Below are positions 6,504 through 18,106 of a DNA stretch of 29,542 nt, piece after piece. The position numbers and the translations under genes are program-made. Numbering within the stretch: position 1 is the first letter of the stretch; every line of letters begins with the position of its first letter. Under the pieces are notes generated by a model. It saw only the letters and a list, made by a program, of their open reading frames with translations. It did not search any database and was not told where the DNA came from. Origin of the DNA: Pseudomonadota bacterium (GTDB lineage Bacteria > Myxococcota > Myxococcia > Myxococcales > Anaeromyxobacteraceae); the NCBI GenBank assembly GCA_023411405.1, contig JAEYOU010000359.1:1-29542 (forward strand), given 5' to 3'.

Positions 6504-7799
6504 TCACGCCGCGACGCGCGCGGCCACCTCGAAGGCCTCGGCCGCGGCGGCGAGCGTCCCTTCGACCTCGGCGTCACCGTGCGCGGTCGACAGGAACGCC
6601 GCCTCGAACTGCGACGGCGGGAAGTAGACGCCGCGCTCGAGCAGCGCGTGGAAGAACGCGGCGAACCGCGCCGTCGAGGCGGCCCGCGCCGTGGCGGCGT
6701 CGTACACCGGACGGTCCGTGAAGAAGACGGTGAGCATCGAGCCCACCCGGTTCACCTGCACGGGGACCCTCGCCGCCGCGGCCGCGCGCGCGAGCCCGTC
6801 GGCGAGGCGCGCCGACGCCGCCTCCAGCTTCGCGTACGCGGCCGGGGTGAGGAGCTCGAGCGTCGCCCGCCCGGCGGCCATCGCCATCGGGTTCCCCGAG
6901 AGCGTGCCCGCCTGGTAGACCGGCCCCGCGGGCGCGACCTTCTCCATCACGTCCGCCCGGCCGCCGAACGCGCCGACCGGGAGGCCGCCGCCGATCACCT
7001 TGCCGAAGGTGACGAGATCCGGCCGGAGCCCGTAGAGCCCGCAGGCGCCCCCCGGCGCGAGCCGGAACCCGGTCATCACCTCGTCCACGATGAGCAGCGC
7101 GCCGTGCGCGCGGCACAGCGCGAGCAGGCCGGCGAGATACCCTTCGCGCGGCACCAGCACGCCCATGTTCCCGACCACGGGCTCGACGATGAGGGCCGCG
7201 AGCTCCTGGCCGCGCGCCTGGAACAGCCGCTCCGCCGCGGCGAGGTCGTTGAACGGCAGCGTGAGGGTGTGCCGCGCGAGATCCGCGGGTACGCCGGGCG
7301 AGTCGGGGAGGCCGAGCGTCTCGACCCCGGAGCCGGCCTTCACGAGGAGCGAATCGCCCGCGCCGTGGTAGCAGCCGTCGAGCTTCACGAGGTCGTCTCG
7401 CCCGGTGAACCCGCGCGCGACGCGGATCGCGGCCGTCGTCGCCTCCGTGCCGGACGAGCAGAACCGCATCCGCTCGACCCAGGGCATCCGCTCCTGCACC
7501 CGCTCCGCGAGGGCGAGCTCGCGCGGCGAGGGGGCGCCGAAGGACGAGCCGTCCTTCATCGCGTCCTGGACCGCCCGCATCACCTCCGGGTGGCAGTGTC
7601 CGAGGATGAGCGGACCCCAGGAGAGCACGTGGTCCACGTACTCGTTGCCGTCGACGTCGAAGAGGTGGCTGCCCCTGCCCCGCGCGAAGAAGCGCGGGGT
7701 ACCGCCGACGCCGCGGAAGGCGCGCACGGGGCTGTTCACGCCGCCGGGGAAGAGCTCCTTCGCGCGGGCGAACAGCTTCTCGGAGAGGTCGGTCTTCAT
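6504..7799 (-). CDS. hemL: Glutamate-1-semialdehyde 2,1-aminomutase
   Basis: This 431-residue enzyme converts glutamate-1-semialdehyde to 5-aminolevulinate in the C5 heme pathway. It is a PLP fold-type I protein of standard length. Visible marks are the start FARAKELFPGGVNSPVR, the SGTEA phosphate-binding stretch (116-120), VDEVMTGFR with the PLP-ring aspartate (Asp239), and TFGKVIGGGLPVGAFGG with Schiff-base Lys267. The ATG at 7799 overlaps the stop of the upstream TPR lipoprotein gene (ATGA), and that gene overlaps gyrA, so hemL is the last gene of a coupled three-gene unit. The 148 bases after it carry the atpZ promoter. Confidence 0.97.
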   Translation of the reverse strand: MKTDLSEKLFARAKELFPGGVNSPVRAFRGVGGTPRFFARGRGSHLFDVDGNEYVDHVLSWGPLILGHCHPEVMRAVQDAMKDGSSFGAPSPRELALAERVQERMPWVERMRFCSSGTEATTAAIRVARGFTGRDDLVKLDGCYHGAGDSLLVKAGSGVETLGLPDSPGVPADLARHTLTLPFNDLAAAERLFQARGQELAALIVEPVVGNMGVLVPREGYLAGLLALCRAHGALLIVDEVMTGFRLAPGGACGLYGLRPDLVTFGKVIGGGLPVGAFGGRADVMEKVAPAGPVYQAGTLSGNPMAMAAGRATLELLTPAAYAKLEAASARLADGLARAAAAARVPVQVNRVGSMLTVFFTDRPVYDAATARAASTARFAAFFHALLERGVYFPPSQFEAAFLSTAHGDAEVEGTLAAAAEAFEVAARVAA

Positions 7800-8667
7800 G
7801 GCGTCTCGCTCGCGCCCGCCCGGGCCTTGCCCGCGTCGAAGGCCGAGTCCCGGTCCCCGGGCGCGGCGGGCATGGCCTTCGCCTTGCGGCCGCGGACGGC
7901 CGCGAGGTTGGTCCGGATCGCGTCGGGGTTCGGGTGGATCGGCAGGGCGCGCTCGTAGAGCTCGATCGCGCGGTCGAAGCGGTTCGCCTGCGCGTGGATG
8001 TGCGCCTGCCCCTCGAGCGCGCGGGCGAGCAGCTCCTCCCGCGGCCGCCGGTCGATGAGCGCCTGGAAGGCGGAGAGCGCCTCCTCGGGCCGCTTCTCGA
8101 GCACCCACGCCTGGGCGGTGAGGAGCTGGGCCTCCTCGGCGAGGGCGTGCGTCGGCCAACGATCGAGGAGGATGCGCGCCTCCGTCCGCACCTGGCGGTA
8201 GTTCTTGAGCTCGAAGTAGGCCTTGCAGACCTCGAGCTGGTATGTCGGCGCCTCGGGCGCGTCGGACGCCGCGACGTCGGCGTACTGGGCGATGGCGGCG
8301 AGGTGGTCCTTGAACCGCTCGCGGTAGATGTCGCCGATGGCGATGCGCGCGCCGCGCGCCTCGGCCGTCCCGGGGTACAGCGAGATGACCCGCCGGTAGT
8401 ACGAGATGGCGCCCGTGTAGTCGCCGAGCTCGAGGTACGAGACGTCGCCCGCGCCCTTGAGCGCCTTCCAGCGGATCGCGGCGCGCTCGCCCGAGAGCGG
8501 GCCGTCGCCGAGATCCGCGAGGATCGACTTGTACTGCGCGAGGGCGCCCCGCGCGTCGCCGTGGTGGCGGAGCGTGTGCGCCTCCTCGAGCTTCCGCGCC
8601 TGGGAGCCGCAGCCTGCCGCGGCGGCGAGCAGGGTCGCGGCGAGGAGGGGGGCGACCCGCGGGCGCG

Positions 8668-8671
<4 letters not shown>
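7796..8671 (-). CDS. TPR-repeat outer-membrane-type lipoprotein
   Basis: A 291-residue protein. Its N-terminus is a lipoprotein signal ending in LAAAAGC, with the lipidated residue expected at Cys21. The rest is a string of helix-turn-helix TPR-like units from about residue 28 to 270; motifs such as GDYTGAISYYRRVISLYPGTAEA and RFDRAIELYERALPIHPN are typical. This build resembles BamD/YfgL-type or YbgF-type tetratricopeptide lipoproteins, but it is not a clear match to one, so no name is given. It is probably a scaffold on the periplasmic face of a membrane. The start is GTG at 8671, overlapping the gyrA stop as GTGA; its own stop overlaps the hemL ATG. A role linked to gyrA or hemL is not implied by the fold. 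Confidence 0.85.
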
Positions 8672-11379
<2,708 letters not shown>

Positions 11380-11669
11380 TCGTGGACGCTCTTGCCCAGT
11401 CGGCGGGCGGCCCGGTCTCGAGCCTGTGTGCGAGGGCGTTACCTTACCGGAAACCCCTAGGAAATTCCAGGTTTCTGAGCAGATTCCGGTGCCGGCGGAG
11501 CGCCCCTTGGCGCCCGCCGGACCCACTGTGCGCACCCTGCTCCGCGCCCCCCGGGGGCGCCCGGTACCCCTGGTCTCGCGCGGCGAATCCGGGTGATCCT
11601 GCCCCTTCGGCCACGGCCTCGGCCTGGGCCCTCGATCTCACGGTGGGATCCTTGCGAGAATCACGGTCC
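11380..11669. other. Divergent gap between gyrA and the kinase fusion gene
   Basis: This 290-base gap must hold the promoters of both genes. No strong -35/-10 pair stands out. Near gyrA, an inverted repeat GAAACC/GGTTTC lies at about 11450-11475 around CCTAGG and could be a control site. The remaining sequence shows no gene. Confidence 0.4.
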
Positions 11670-12962
11670 ATGAAAGCCGAAGCGCGGATCATCCCGGACC
11701 CGACCGGTCCGGGCACGGCGGGCCGTGCGCGCCTGCTCGTGTGCGACGACAGCGCTTCGATGCGGGCCCTCCTGCACTCGATCCTCGCGCCGCACTACGA
11801 GGTCCACCTCACCGCGACCGCCGAGGAGGCCCTCGCAGACGCGCCGCGGTTCGGGCCCGACGTGATCCTCTCGGACCTGCTCCTCCCCGGCATGTCCGGC
11901 AGCGAGCTGTGCCGCGCCGTCCGCGCGCTCCCGCCGATGGCGGGCGTCCCGTTCGTCCTCGTCACCACCTTCGGCGGCCCGGACGCGCGCGCCGATGGGC
12001 TCGAGGCCGGCGCGGACGACTACCTCGTGAAGCCGATCCGTCCGCGCGAGCTCCTCGCCCGCGTGGCCTCGCTCGTCCGGTTGCGCCGCGTGCTCGTGGC
12101 GCTCGAGGAGCGGTCGCACGAGCTCGAGCGCGCCAACCTCGCCGTCCGCGACACCCGCGATCAGCTCGTGCGCGCCGAGAAGCTCGCCGCCGTCGGCTCC
12201 CTCGCCGCCGGGCTCGCCCACGAGATCAACAACCCCCTCGCCTACATCAAGGCCGGCGCCACGCAGCTCCTCGGCCTCGTGGACGACCTCCGCCAGTGCG
12301 CGGAGACCGCGCTCACTCCCTCGCTCTCCCCCGCCGAGGCCGGCGTCCTCCGCGATCAGGTCCGCGAGCTCCACGCCGAGGCCGCCGACGTCGCCCAGGC
12401 GCTCGCCGACGGCAGCCGGCGCCTCGAGCGGCTCGCCTCCGACCTGCGGGTCGTCTCCACGCCCGCGAACGGGACGCAGGAGCTCGTCGAGCCCACCGAC
12501 GCGCTCGACGCCGCGTGGACCGTCCTCCGCAGCCGCTTCACCGCGCTCCCGCGCTACGAGGTCACCACCGAGTCCGGGCCGCCGATCCAGTCTTCACATG
12601 CGCTCGTCACCCAGGCGCTCCTGCCGGTGCTCGAGCGCGCGGTCGTGATGGCCGGCGCCGAGGGATGGATCCGCGTCGACCTCCGGCAGATCCCGGGGGG
12701 CGTCGAGTACCGCATGGAGGACTCCGGCCCCGGCATCCCGTCCGACGTGATCGCCCGGATCTTCGATCCGTTCTTCACCGCCCGTCCCGGCACGAGCGCG
12801 GGCGGGCTCGGCCTCGCCGTGGCCTACGGCATCGCCCACGGGCTCGGCGGGGACATCGCGGTGACGTCGCCGCCCGGCAAGGGCGCGACGTTCCGCGTTC
12901 GGTTGCCGCGCGTGCCGGGGAGCTTCGTGCCCGCGGTCGCGGGGCAGCCCTCCTCCCCCTGA
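11670..12962 (+). CDS. Receiver-histidine kinase fusion (response regulator joined to HisKA/HATPase)
   Basis: A 430-residue soluble signalling protein with no membrane segment. Residues 20-140 form a receiver domain with acidic Asp26/Asp27, phospho-acceptor Asp69 in SDLLLPG and Lys121 in DDYLVKP. A helical linker (about 142-170) leads to a HisKA domain with His184 in AAGLAHEINNPLAYI, of the NtrB/HisKA type common in myxobacteria. The ATPase domain has a good G1 box (DSGPGIP, Asp351), F-box FDPFFT and G2 box GGLGLAVAYG. The N-box region (about 316-328, ALLPVLERAVVMA) lacks both usual asparagines, with Pro and Arg in their places, so ATP/Mg binding may be impaired or altered. Input is likely phosphate from another kinase through the receiver. 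The ATG at 11670 is chosen because it begins just before the receiver; it has only a weak ribosome site. It stands alone on plus and converges on atpC with 23 bases between. Confidence 0.9.
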   Translation: MKAEARIIPDPTGPGTAGRARLLVCDDSASMRALLHSILAPHYEVHLTATAEEALADAPRFGPDVILSDLLLPGMSGSELCRAVRALPPMAGVPFVLVTTFGGPDARADGLEAGADDYLVKPIRPRELLARVASLVRLRRVLVALEERSHELERANLAVRDTRDQLVRAEKLAAVGSLAAGLAHEINNPLAYIKAGATQLLGLVDDLRQCAETALTPSLSPAEAGVLRDQVRELHAEAADVAQALADGSRRLERLASDLRVVSTPANGTQELVEPTDALDAAWTVLRSRFTALPRYEVTTESGPPIQSSHALVTQALLPVLERAVVMAGAEGWIRVDLRQIPGGVEYRMEDSGPGIPSDVIARIFDPFFTARPGTSAGGLGLAVAYGIAHGLGGDIAVTSPPGKGATFRVRLPRVPGSFVPAVAGQPSSP

Positions 12963-12985
12963 ACCGGGACGCGGGGACCGGCCGC

Positions 12986-13387
12986 CTACTCCCGGCCCGC
13001 GACGCGGAGCCGCGCCGTCGCCCGCCGCACGCGCGCCGCCTCATGCCGGTAGTGCTCGTCCTGCTCGGTCATGCGGAGGAGCCGGTCCTGGGCCTCGGCG
13101 AACGCACGCCGCGCGCGCTCCACGTCGATGTCGCCGGCCGCCTCGGCGGTGTCGGCGAGCACCATCACCCGATCGTCCGCCACCTGGAGGAACCCGCCGC
13201 CGAGGGCGTAGTGGTGCTCCCGGCCCCGCTCGACGTAGGTGAACCGACCGGGCTCGAGCGCCGTCATGAACGGCGCGTGCCCGGGCCGCACGCCGAAGCC
13301 GCCCGCCACGCCGGGCGCCCGCACCTCGTCCACCGCCGCGGACAGCAGCCGGCGCTCCGGGGTCACGATCTCGAGGGAGAGCGGCAT
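12986..13387 (-). CDS. atpC: F1 ATP synthase subunit epsilon
   Basis: A 133-residue central-stalk subunit. The N-terminal beta-sandwich (1-85) carries typical motifs: LEIVTPERRLLS, GGFGVRPGHAPFMTAL and GGGFLQVADDRVMVLADTAE. The C-terminal helical pair (about 88-133) is the part that can extend and inhibit ATP hydrolysis in this family. The ATG at 13387 follows the atpD stop by four bases. It is the last gene of the F1 operon and converges on the kinase gene. No clear terminator fits in the 23-base gap. Confidence 0.96.
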   Translation of the reverse strand: MPLSLEIVTPERRLLSAAVDEVRAPGVAGGFGVRPGHAPFMTALEPGRFTYVERGREHHYALGGGFLQVADDRVMVLADTAEAAGDIDVERARRAFAEAQDRLLRMTEQDEHYRHEAARVRRATARLRVAGRE

Positions 13388-13391
13388 GGCC

Positions 13392-14837
13392 TCACCCCAC
13401 CGCCAGCGACTTCGCCTTCTCGACCGCCTCGTCGATCCCGCCCACCATGTAGAACGCCTGCTCGGGCAGGTCGTCGTGCTTGCCGGCGGCGATCTCCTGG
13501 AAGCCCCGGATCGTGTCCGGGAGCTTCACGTACTTGCCCTCGTTGCCCGTGAACTGCTGGGCGACGAAGAAGGGCTGCGAGAGGAAGCGCTGGATCTTCC
13601 GGGCGCGGGCCACCGTGAGCTTGTCGTCCTCGGAGAGCTCGTCCATGCCGAGGATGGCGATGATGTCCTGGAGGTCCTTGTACCGCTGGAGGATCTCCTG
13701 CACCTGCCGGGCGACCCCGTAGTGCTCGGCGCCCACCACGAGCGGGTCGAGGATGCGCGAGGTCGAGTCGAGCGGGTCGACCGCGGGGTAGATGCCGATC
13801 TCCGTCAGCTTGCGCGAGAGCACCGTGGTCGCGTCGAGGTGGGCGAACGCGGTCGCCGGCGCCGGGTCGGTGAGGTCGTCGGCGGGGACGTAGATCGCCT
13901 GCACGGACGTGATGGCGCCCTTGTGCGTCGACGTGATCCGCTCCTGAAGCTCGCCCATCTCCGTGGAGAGCGTCGGCTGGTAGCCGACGGCGGAGGGGAT
14001 GCGCCCGAGGAGGGCCGAGACCTCCGACCCCGCCTGCGTGAACCGGAAGATGTTGTCGATGAAGAGCAGCATGTCCCGGTTCTCCTCGTCGCGGAAGTAC
14101 TCCGCGATGGCGAGGGCCGAGAGGGCGACGCGGGCGCGCGCGCCCGGCGGCTCGTTCATCTGCCCGTAGACGAGCACGCACTGGCTCTTCGAGAGGTCGT
14201 CCTTGTTGATGACGCCCGACTCGATCATCTCGTGGTAGAGGTCGTTCCCCTCGCGCGTCCGCTCGCCCACCCCGGCGAAGACCGAGAACCCGCCGCGCGC
14301 CTTGGCGACGTTGCCGATCAGCTCCTGCAGCAGCACGGTCTTGCCCACGCCGGCGCCGCCGAAGAGGCCGATCTTGCCGCCGCGGAGGTACGGGGCGAGG
14401 AGGTCGATGACCTTGATGCCGGTCTCGAACGCCTCGATCTTCACGTTCTGGTCGGTGAGCGAGGGAGGCGCCCGGTGGATCGGGAGACGCCGGACCGAGG
14501 CGAGCGGGCCGCGCTCGTCGACGGGCTCGCCGACCACGTTCAGGATCCGGCCGAGCACCTCCTTGCCGACCGGAACCGAGATGGGCGCCGCGAGGTTCTT
14601 CGCGGGCATGCCGCGGACGAGGCCCTCGGTCGAGTCCATCGCGATGCACCGCGCGGTGTTCTCCCCGAGGTGCTGGGCGACCTCGATGACGAGGTTGTCC
14701 GGCCGGGCGTCGATGCCGGGGTTTGTGAGGGCGAGGGCGGTGTAGATGTCGGGCAGCCCGCCGGGCGGGAACTCGACGTCCACCACGGGCCCGATGACCT
14801 GGGTGACCCTGCCGTTCTGTACGCTCGTGCTCGCCAT
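13392..14837 (-). CDS. atpD: F1 ATP synthase subunit beta (catalytic)
   Basis: This 481-residue subunit carries the catalytic nucleotide sites. The P-loop is GGAGVGKT (160-167, Lys166), followed by GVGERTREGNDLY with catalytic Glu192 and the adjacent Arg193. Further marks are LLFIDNIFRFTQAGSEVSALLGR and the DELSEDD loop that touches the gamma subunit. Length and start (MASTSVQNGRVTQVIGPVVDVEFP) are standard. It lies 114 bases after atpG, the largest gap within the operon, and that gap holds hairpin repeat B2. atpC follows four bases later. Confidence 0.98.
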   Translation of the reverse strand: MASTSVQNGRVTQVIGPVVDVEFPPGGLPDIYTALALTNPGIDARPDNLVIEVAQHLGENTARCIAMDSTEGLVRGMPAKNLAAPISVPVGKEVLGRILNVVGEPVDERGPLASVRRLPIHRAPPSLTDQNVKIEAFETGIKVIDLLAPYLRGGKIGLFGGAGVGKTVLLQELIGNVAKARGGFSVFAGVGERTREGNDLYHEMIESGVINKDDLSKSQCVLVYGQMNEPPGARARVALSALAIAEYFRDEENRDMLLFIDNIFRFTQAGSEVSALLGRIPSAVGYQPTLSTEMGELQERITSTHKGAITSVQAIYVPADDLTDPAPATAFAHLDATTVLSRKLTEIGIYPAVDPLDSTSRILDPLVVGAEHYGVARQVQEILQRYKDLQDIIAILGMDELSEDDKLTVARARKIQRFLSQPFFVAQQFTGNEGKYVKLPDTIRGFQEIAAGKHDDLPEQAFYMVGGIDEAVEKAKSLAVG

Positions 14838-14885
14838 GTCGTGTCCTCTTCCGATCCGCGATCCTGTGAACGAGCGCGCGCCCGC

Positions 14886-14936
14886 CTTCGACTCCGCGGC
14901 CCGCCTACTGCGGGCCGCAACGCTCGGGCTGAACGG
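14886..14936. repeat. Dispersed hairpin repeat, copy B2, between atpG and atpD
   Basis: A perfect 9-bp stem, GCGGCCCGC (14896-14904) with GCGGGCCGC (14910-14918), lies between flanks CTTCGACTCC and CGCTC...GAACGG shared with the copy at 2418-2465. It is inside the F1 operon, so the transcript would carry this hairpin between the gamma and beta genes, where it might affect RNA stability or relative expression. Confidence 0.65.
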
Positions 14937-14951
14937 CCGCGCTGGGCATGA

Positions 14952-15830
14952 TTACTTGAGCGCCTCCGCCCCGCTGACGATCTCGAGCAGCTCCTTCGTG
15001 ACGTACGCCTGCCGGGCGCGGTTGTACTGGAGCGTCAGCGAGCCGATCATCTCCTCGGCGTTCTTGGTCGCCGACTCCATCGCGCTCATGCGCGCGCCGT
15101 GCTCCGAGGCGGCCGACTCGAGGAGGGCCCGCCAGACCTGCATGGCGACGTGCCGCGGGAGCAGCTCGCCCAGGAGCACCGCGCGCGACGGCTCGTACGC
15201 GAAGTCCACGCCGCTCGCCGGCGCCTCCGCGGAGGCGGGCGGCGCGATCGGCAGGAGCTGCACCACCACGGGCTTCTGCGAGATGGCGGACTTGAACTCG
15301 TTGTAGCAGACGAAGACCGCGTCGAGCTCGCCAGAGAGGAACCGCTCGGTGTACTCCTCGGCGATCTCCTCCGCCTTCTCGTAGCGGAGGTCGCCGTGGA
15401 CGCCGCTGTAGTCCTTGCGCACCGGCAGGCGGCGCGCCTTGAGCCCCTCGCGCCCCTTGCGTCCGATGGTGGCCAGCCGGACCTCCTCGTACTCACCGTT
15501 GGTCTCGATGACGAACCGCTGGGTGCGCCGCACGATGTTGGAGTTGAACCCCCCGGCGAGGCCGCGGTCGCTCGTGATCACCACCACCTCGACGACGCGC
15601 GGCCTCGGCCGGGCGGCGAGCAGCGGGTGCGGGGCCTCCTCGTCCCGACCGGTCCGGGCCGCGACGCGCGCCAACATCTGATCGAGGAGCTGCACGTACG
15701 GGCGCGTCCGGAGGATGGCGTCCTGCGCGCGGCGGAGCTTCGCCGCGGAGACCATCTTCATGGCGCGGGTGATCTGCCGGGTCGAGCGGACCGAGGTGAT
15801 CCGGTTGCGGATGTCGCGGAGCGAGGGCAC
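14952..15830 (-). CDS. atpG: F1 ATP synthase subunit gamma (rotor shaft)
   Basis: A 292-residue rotor subunit. The N-terminal helix begins with the canonical MPSLRDIRNRITSVRSTRQI and TRAMKMVSAAKLRRAQ. The Rossmann-like core has TSDRGLAGGFNSNI, and the C-terminal helix ends in the conserved MIGSLTLQYNRARQAYVT...EIVSGAEAL. The start is GTG at 15830, placed 12 bases after the atpA stop; no ATG fits the conserved N-terminus. An Ala/Pro-rich insert (about residues 200-215) lies on the surface-exposed part of the core. Confidence 0.97.
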   Translation of the reverse strand: MPSLRDIRNRITSVRSTRQITRAMKMVSAAKLRRAQDAILRTRPYVQLLDQMLARVAARTGRDEEAPHPLLAARPRPRVVEVVVITSDRGLAGGFNSNIVRRTQRFVIETNGEYEEVRLATIGRKGREGLKARRLPVRKDYSGVHGDLRYEKAEEIAEEYTERFLSGELDAVFVCYNEFKSAISQKPVVVQLLPIAPPASAEAPASGVDFAYEPSRAVLLGELLPRHVAMQVWRALLESAASEHGARMSAMESATKNAEEMIGSLTLQYNRARQAYVTKELLEIVSGAEALK

Positions 15831-15842
15831 GCGTCGCCTCCC

Positions 15843-17420
15843 CTACCGCTCCGGCGCTGCGGCCGCGCCCGCTGCGCTCCCGCCGGCGCCCTCGATCCGG
15901 AAGACCTCGCGGAACTCGCGCAGGCCGGTGTCGAGCGCCTTGCGGATCCCGTCGTCGTCGAGCGCCTTCTTCTCGGCGATCGTCCGGAGCGTCGCGCCGT
16001 GCCGCGCCTCGAAGAACTCGACGAGCTCCTTCATGTAGCGGACCACCTGGTCGACGGGGACCGGGCGGATCCAGTTCTGGCCGTTCTCGTCCCGCTGCGT
16101 GGCGGCGTAGATCTGCACGATCTGCTTCTCGACGGACATCGGGCTGTACTGCCCCTGCTTCAGCACCTCGGTCAGGCGCTCCCCGCGGGCGAGCGTCTCC
16201 TGGGTCGCCTTGTCGAGGTCGGAGCCGAACTGCGCGAACGCGGCCAGCTCGCGGTACTGAGCGAGCTCGAGCTTGAGGCTGCCGGCGACCTGCTTCATCG
16301 CCTTGATCTGCGCCGAGCCACCGACGCGCGAGACCGAGATACCGACGTTGATCGCCGGCCGGATGCCCTGGAAGAACAGGCCCGTCTCGAGGAAGATCTG
16401 CCCGTCCGTGATGGAGATGACGTTCGTCGGGATGTACGCCGACACGTCCCCCGCCTGCGTCTCGATGATCGGCAGCGCCGTCAGCGACCCGCCGCCCTCC
16501 TTGTCCGAGAGCTTCGCCGCCCGCTCGAGCAACCGGCTGTGGAGGTAGAAGACGTCGCCCGGGTACGCCTCGCGCCCCGGCGGCCGGCGGAGCAGGAGCG
16601 ACAGCTGCCGGTAGGCGACCGCCTGCTTCGAGAGGTCGTCGTAGATGATGAGGGCGTGCCGGCCGGTGTCGCGGAAGTACTCCGCCATCGTGACGCCGGT
16701 GTACGGCGCGAGGTACTGCATCGGCGCGGGGTCCGACGCGTTGGCGGCGATGACGGTCGTGTACTCCATCGCGCCGTACTGCTTCAGCTTGTCGACGACG
16801 CGCGCGACCGTGGACTGCTTCTGCCCGATGGCGACGTAGAAGCAGTGAAGGTTCTGCCCCTTGTTGTTGATGATCGTGTCGATCGCGACGGCGGTCTTCC
16901 CGGTCTGGCGATCGCCGAGGATGAGCTCGCGCTGACCGCGGCCGATCGGCACGAGGGCGTCGATCGCCTTCAGGCCGGTCTGCATCGGCTCGTGCACGCT
17001 CTTCCGCTTCACGATGCCGGGCGCCTTGATCTCGATCTTCCGGCGCTGCTTCGCCTCGACGGGTCCGCGGCCGTCGATCGGGTTCCCGAGGCCGTCGACG
17101 ACGCGGCCGAGCAGCTCCTCGCCGACGGGCACCTCGGCGATGCGCCCCGTACGCTTGACGGGGTCGCCCTCCCGGATGTGCTCGAAGGGGCCCATGATCG
17201 CGGCGCCGACGTTGTCCTCCTCGAGGTTCAGCACCAGCCCGCGAATGCCGCCGGGGAACTCGAGCAGCTCGCCGGCGGCCGCGCCCGTGAGGCCGTGGAT
17301 GCGCGCGACGCCGTCGGCCTGCGAGAGGACGGACCCGGTCTCGGCGACGTCCACCTTCTTGCCGTAGTCCTTGATCTGCTCCCGGATGATCCTGCTGATC
17401 TCGTCCGCGCGGATGTCCAT
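15843..17420 (-). CDS. atpA: F1 ATP synthase subunit alpha
   Basis: The 525-residue non-catalytic nucleotide-binding subunit. It starts with MDIRADEISRIIREQI, the delta-binding N-terminal helix. The P-loop is GDRQTGKT (169-176). The arginine-finger region lies in the C-terminal half, SVSRVGGSAQIKAMKQVAG. The C-terminus has a short Ala/Gly extension (AGGSAAGAAAAPER) beyond the normal end. The ATG at 17420 has a GGGAG...GGAA site upstream. It lies 55 bases after atpH and 12 before atpG. Confidence 0.98.
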   Translation of the reverse strand: MDIRADEISRIIREQIKDYGKKVDVAETGSVLSQADGVARIHGLTGAAAGELLEFPGGIRGLVLNLEEDNVGAAIMGPFEHIREGDPVKRTGRIAEVPVGEELLGRVVDGLGNPIDGRGPVEAKQRRKIEIKAPGIVKRKSVHEPMQTGLKAIDALVPIGRGQRELILGDRQTGKTAVAIDTIINNKGQNLHCFYVAIGQKQSTVARVVDKLKQYGAMEYTTVIAANASDPAPMQYLAPYTGVTMAEYFRDTGRHALIIYDDLSKQAVAYRQLSLLLRRPPGREAYPGDVFYLHSRLLERAAKLSDKEGGGSLTALPIIETQAGDVSAYIPTNVISITDGQIFLETGLFFQGIRPAINVGISVSRVGGSAQIKAMKQVAGSLKLELAQYRELAAFAQFGSDLDKATQETLARGERLTEVLKQGQYSPMSVEKQIVQIYAATQRDENGQNWIRPVPVDQVVRYMKELVEFFEARHGATLRTIAEKKALDDDGIRKALDTGLREFREVFRIEGAGGSAAGAAAAPER

Positions 17421-17475
17421 CGCTTCCGTCTCCCGTTGCGTGTGCCGCGGCGCTGCGCTTCAGGGCTCGCCGCGC

Positions 17476-18015
17476 TCAGTTCTTGAGTGACCTGCGGAGG
17501 TCCTCGAGCTGCGTACGGACGGACCCGTCGTACACGAGGCTGCCGACCTGGGTGACGGCGCCGCCGAGGAGCGCGGGCTCGACGCTCCGCTCGAGGAGCA
17601 CCTGCGCGCGGGTCAGCTCCGACAGCCGGCGCGCGAGCGAGGCGAGCGTCTCGCCGTCGAGCGGGACGGCGGTCGTGACCTTCGCGCGGAGCCGCCCGAG
17701 GTGCGCATCGGCGAGCTCGCCGAAGGCGCGGAGCACGTCGCCGAGCTGGCCGAGGCGGTTCCGATCGCCGAGCAGGCGCAGGAGGTTCGCGGGCTCGCGC
17801 TCGAGCGCCAGCGTGCCACCGAGCCGCTCGGCGAGCGCCTGCCGGTCGTCACGGCTGCGCAGCGGATCGGCGAGCAGCGCACCGAGCTCCGGCGTGGACT
17901 GGAGGACGGCGGCGAGCGTCGCCAGGGACTCCGACCAGGCTTCGACCTTGCCGGTTTCGACCGCCAGCCCGAAGAGCGCCTTGGCGTATCGACGAGCTAC
18001 CGAGCCAGAATCCAT
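17476..18015 (-). CDS. atpH: F1 ATP synthase subunit delta
   Basis: A 179-residue subunit that joins the b-stalk to the top of F1. The N-terminal helical domain begins SVARRYAKALFGLAVE, the family hallmark. The C-terminal part has the conserved VEPALLGGAVTQVGSLVYDGSVRTQLEDLRR. It is the first gene of atpH-A-G-D-C and is divergent from hsp20. The ATG at 18015 has no visible Shine-Dalgarno, and a promoter fit upstream puts the transcript start within a few bases of it, so a leaderless message is possible. Confidence 0.96.
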   Translation of the reverse strand: MDSGSVARRYAKALFGLAVETGKVEAWSESLATLAAVLQSTPELGALLADPLRSRDDRQALAERLGGTLALEREPANLLRLLGDRNRLGQLGDVLRAFGELADAHLGRLRAKVTTAVPLDGETLASLARRLSELTRAQVLLERSVEPALLGGAVTQVGSLVYDGSVRTQLEDLRRSLKN

Positions 18016-18024
18016 GAGGGACGC

Positions 18025-18053
18025 GCCGTAGCACGCGAGGGTTTGAGGGTCAA
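18025..18053 (-). promoter_or_regulatory. Probable promoter of the F1 operon
   Basis: On the minus strand, TTGACC (18053-18048) and TACGGC (18030-18025) are spaced by 17 bases. Transcription would begin near 18018, about three bases before the atpH ATG. The -10 is poor, so confidence is modest. Confidence 0.4.
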
Positions 18054-18106
18054 GGCTGCATTTCCAAAGACTTCGCGTACTTAGCGGCGCAAGCGACCGT
18101 TCTCAA

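Noticed and set aside
7625..7640. parS-like CACGTG sequence within hemL
   Set aside because: Only the central hexamer-like part matches; the flanks lack the TGTTC/GAACA arms.
12963..12985. Terminator between the kinase gene and atpC
   Set aside because: The 23-base gap has a CCGG repeat only, too short and without a T-run.
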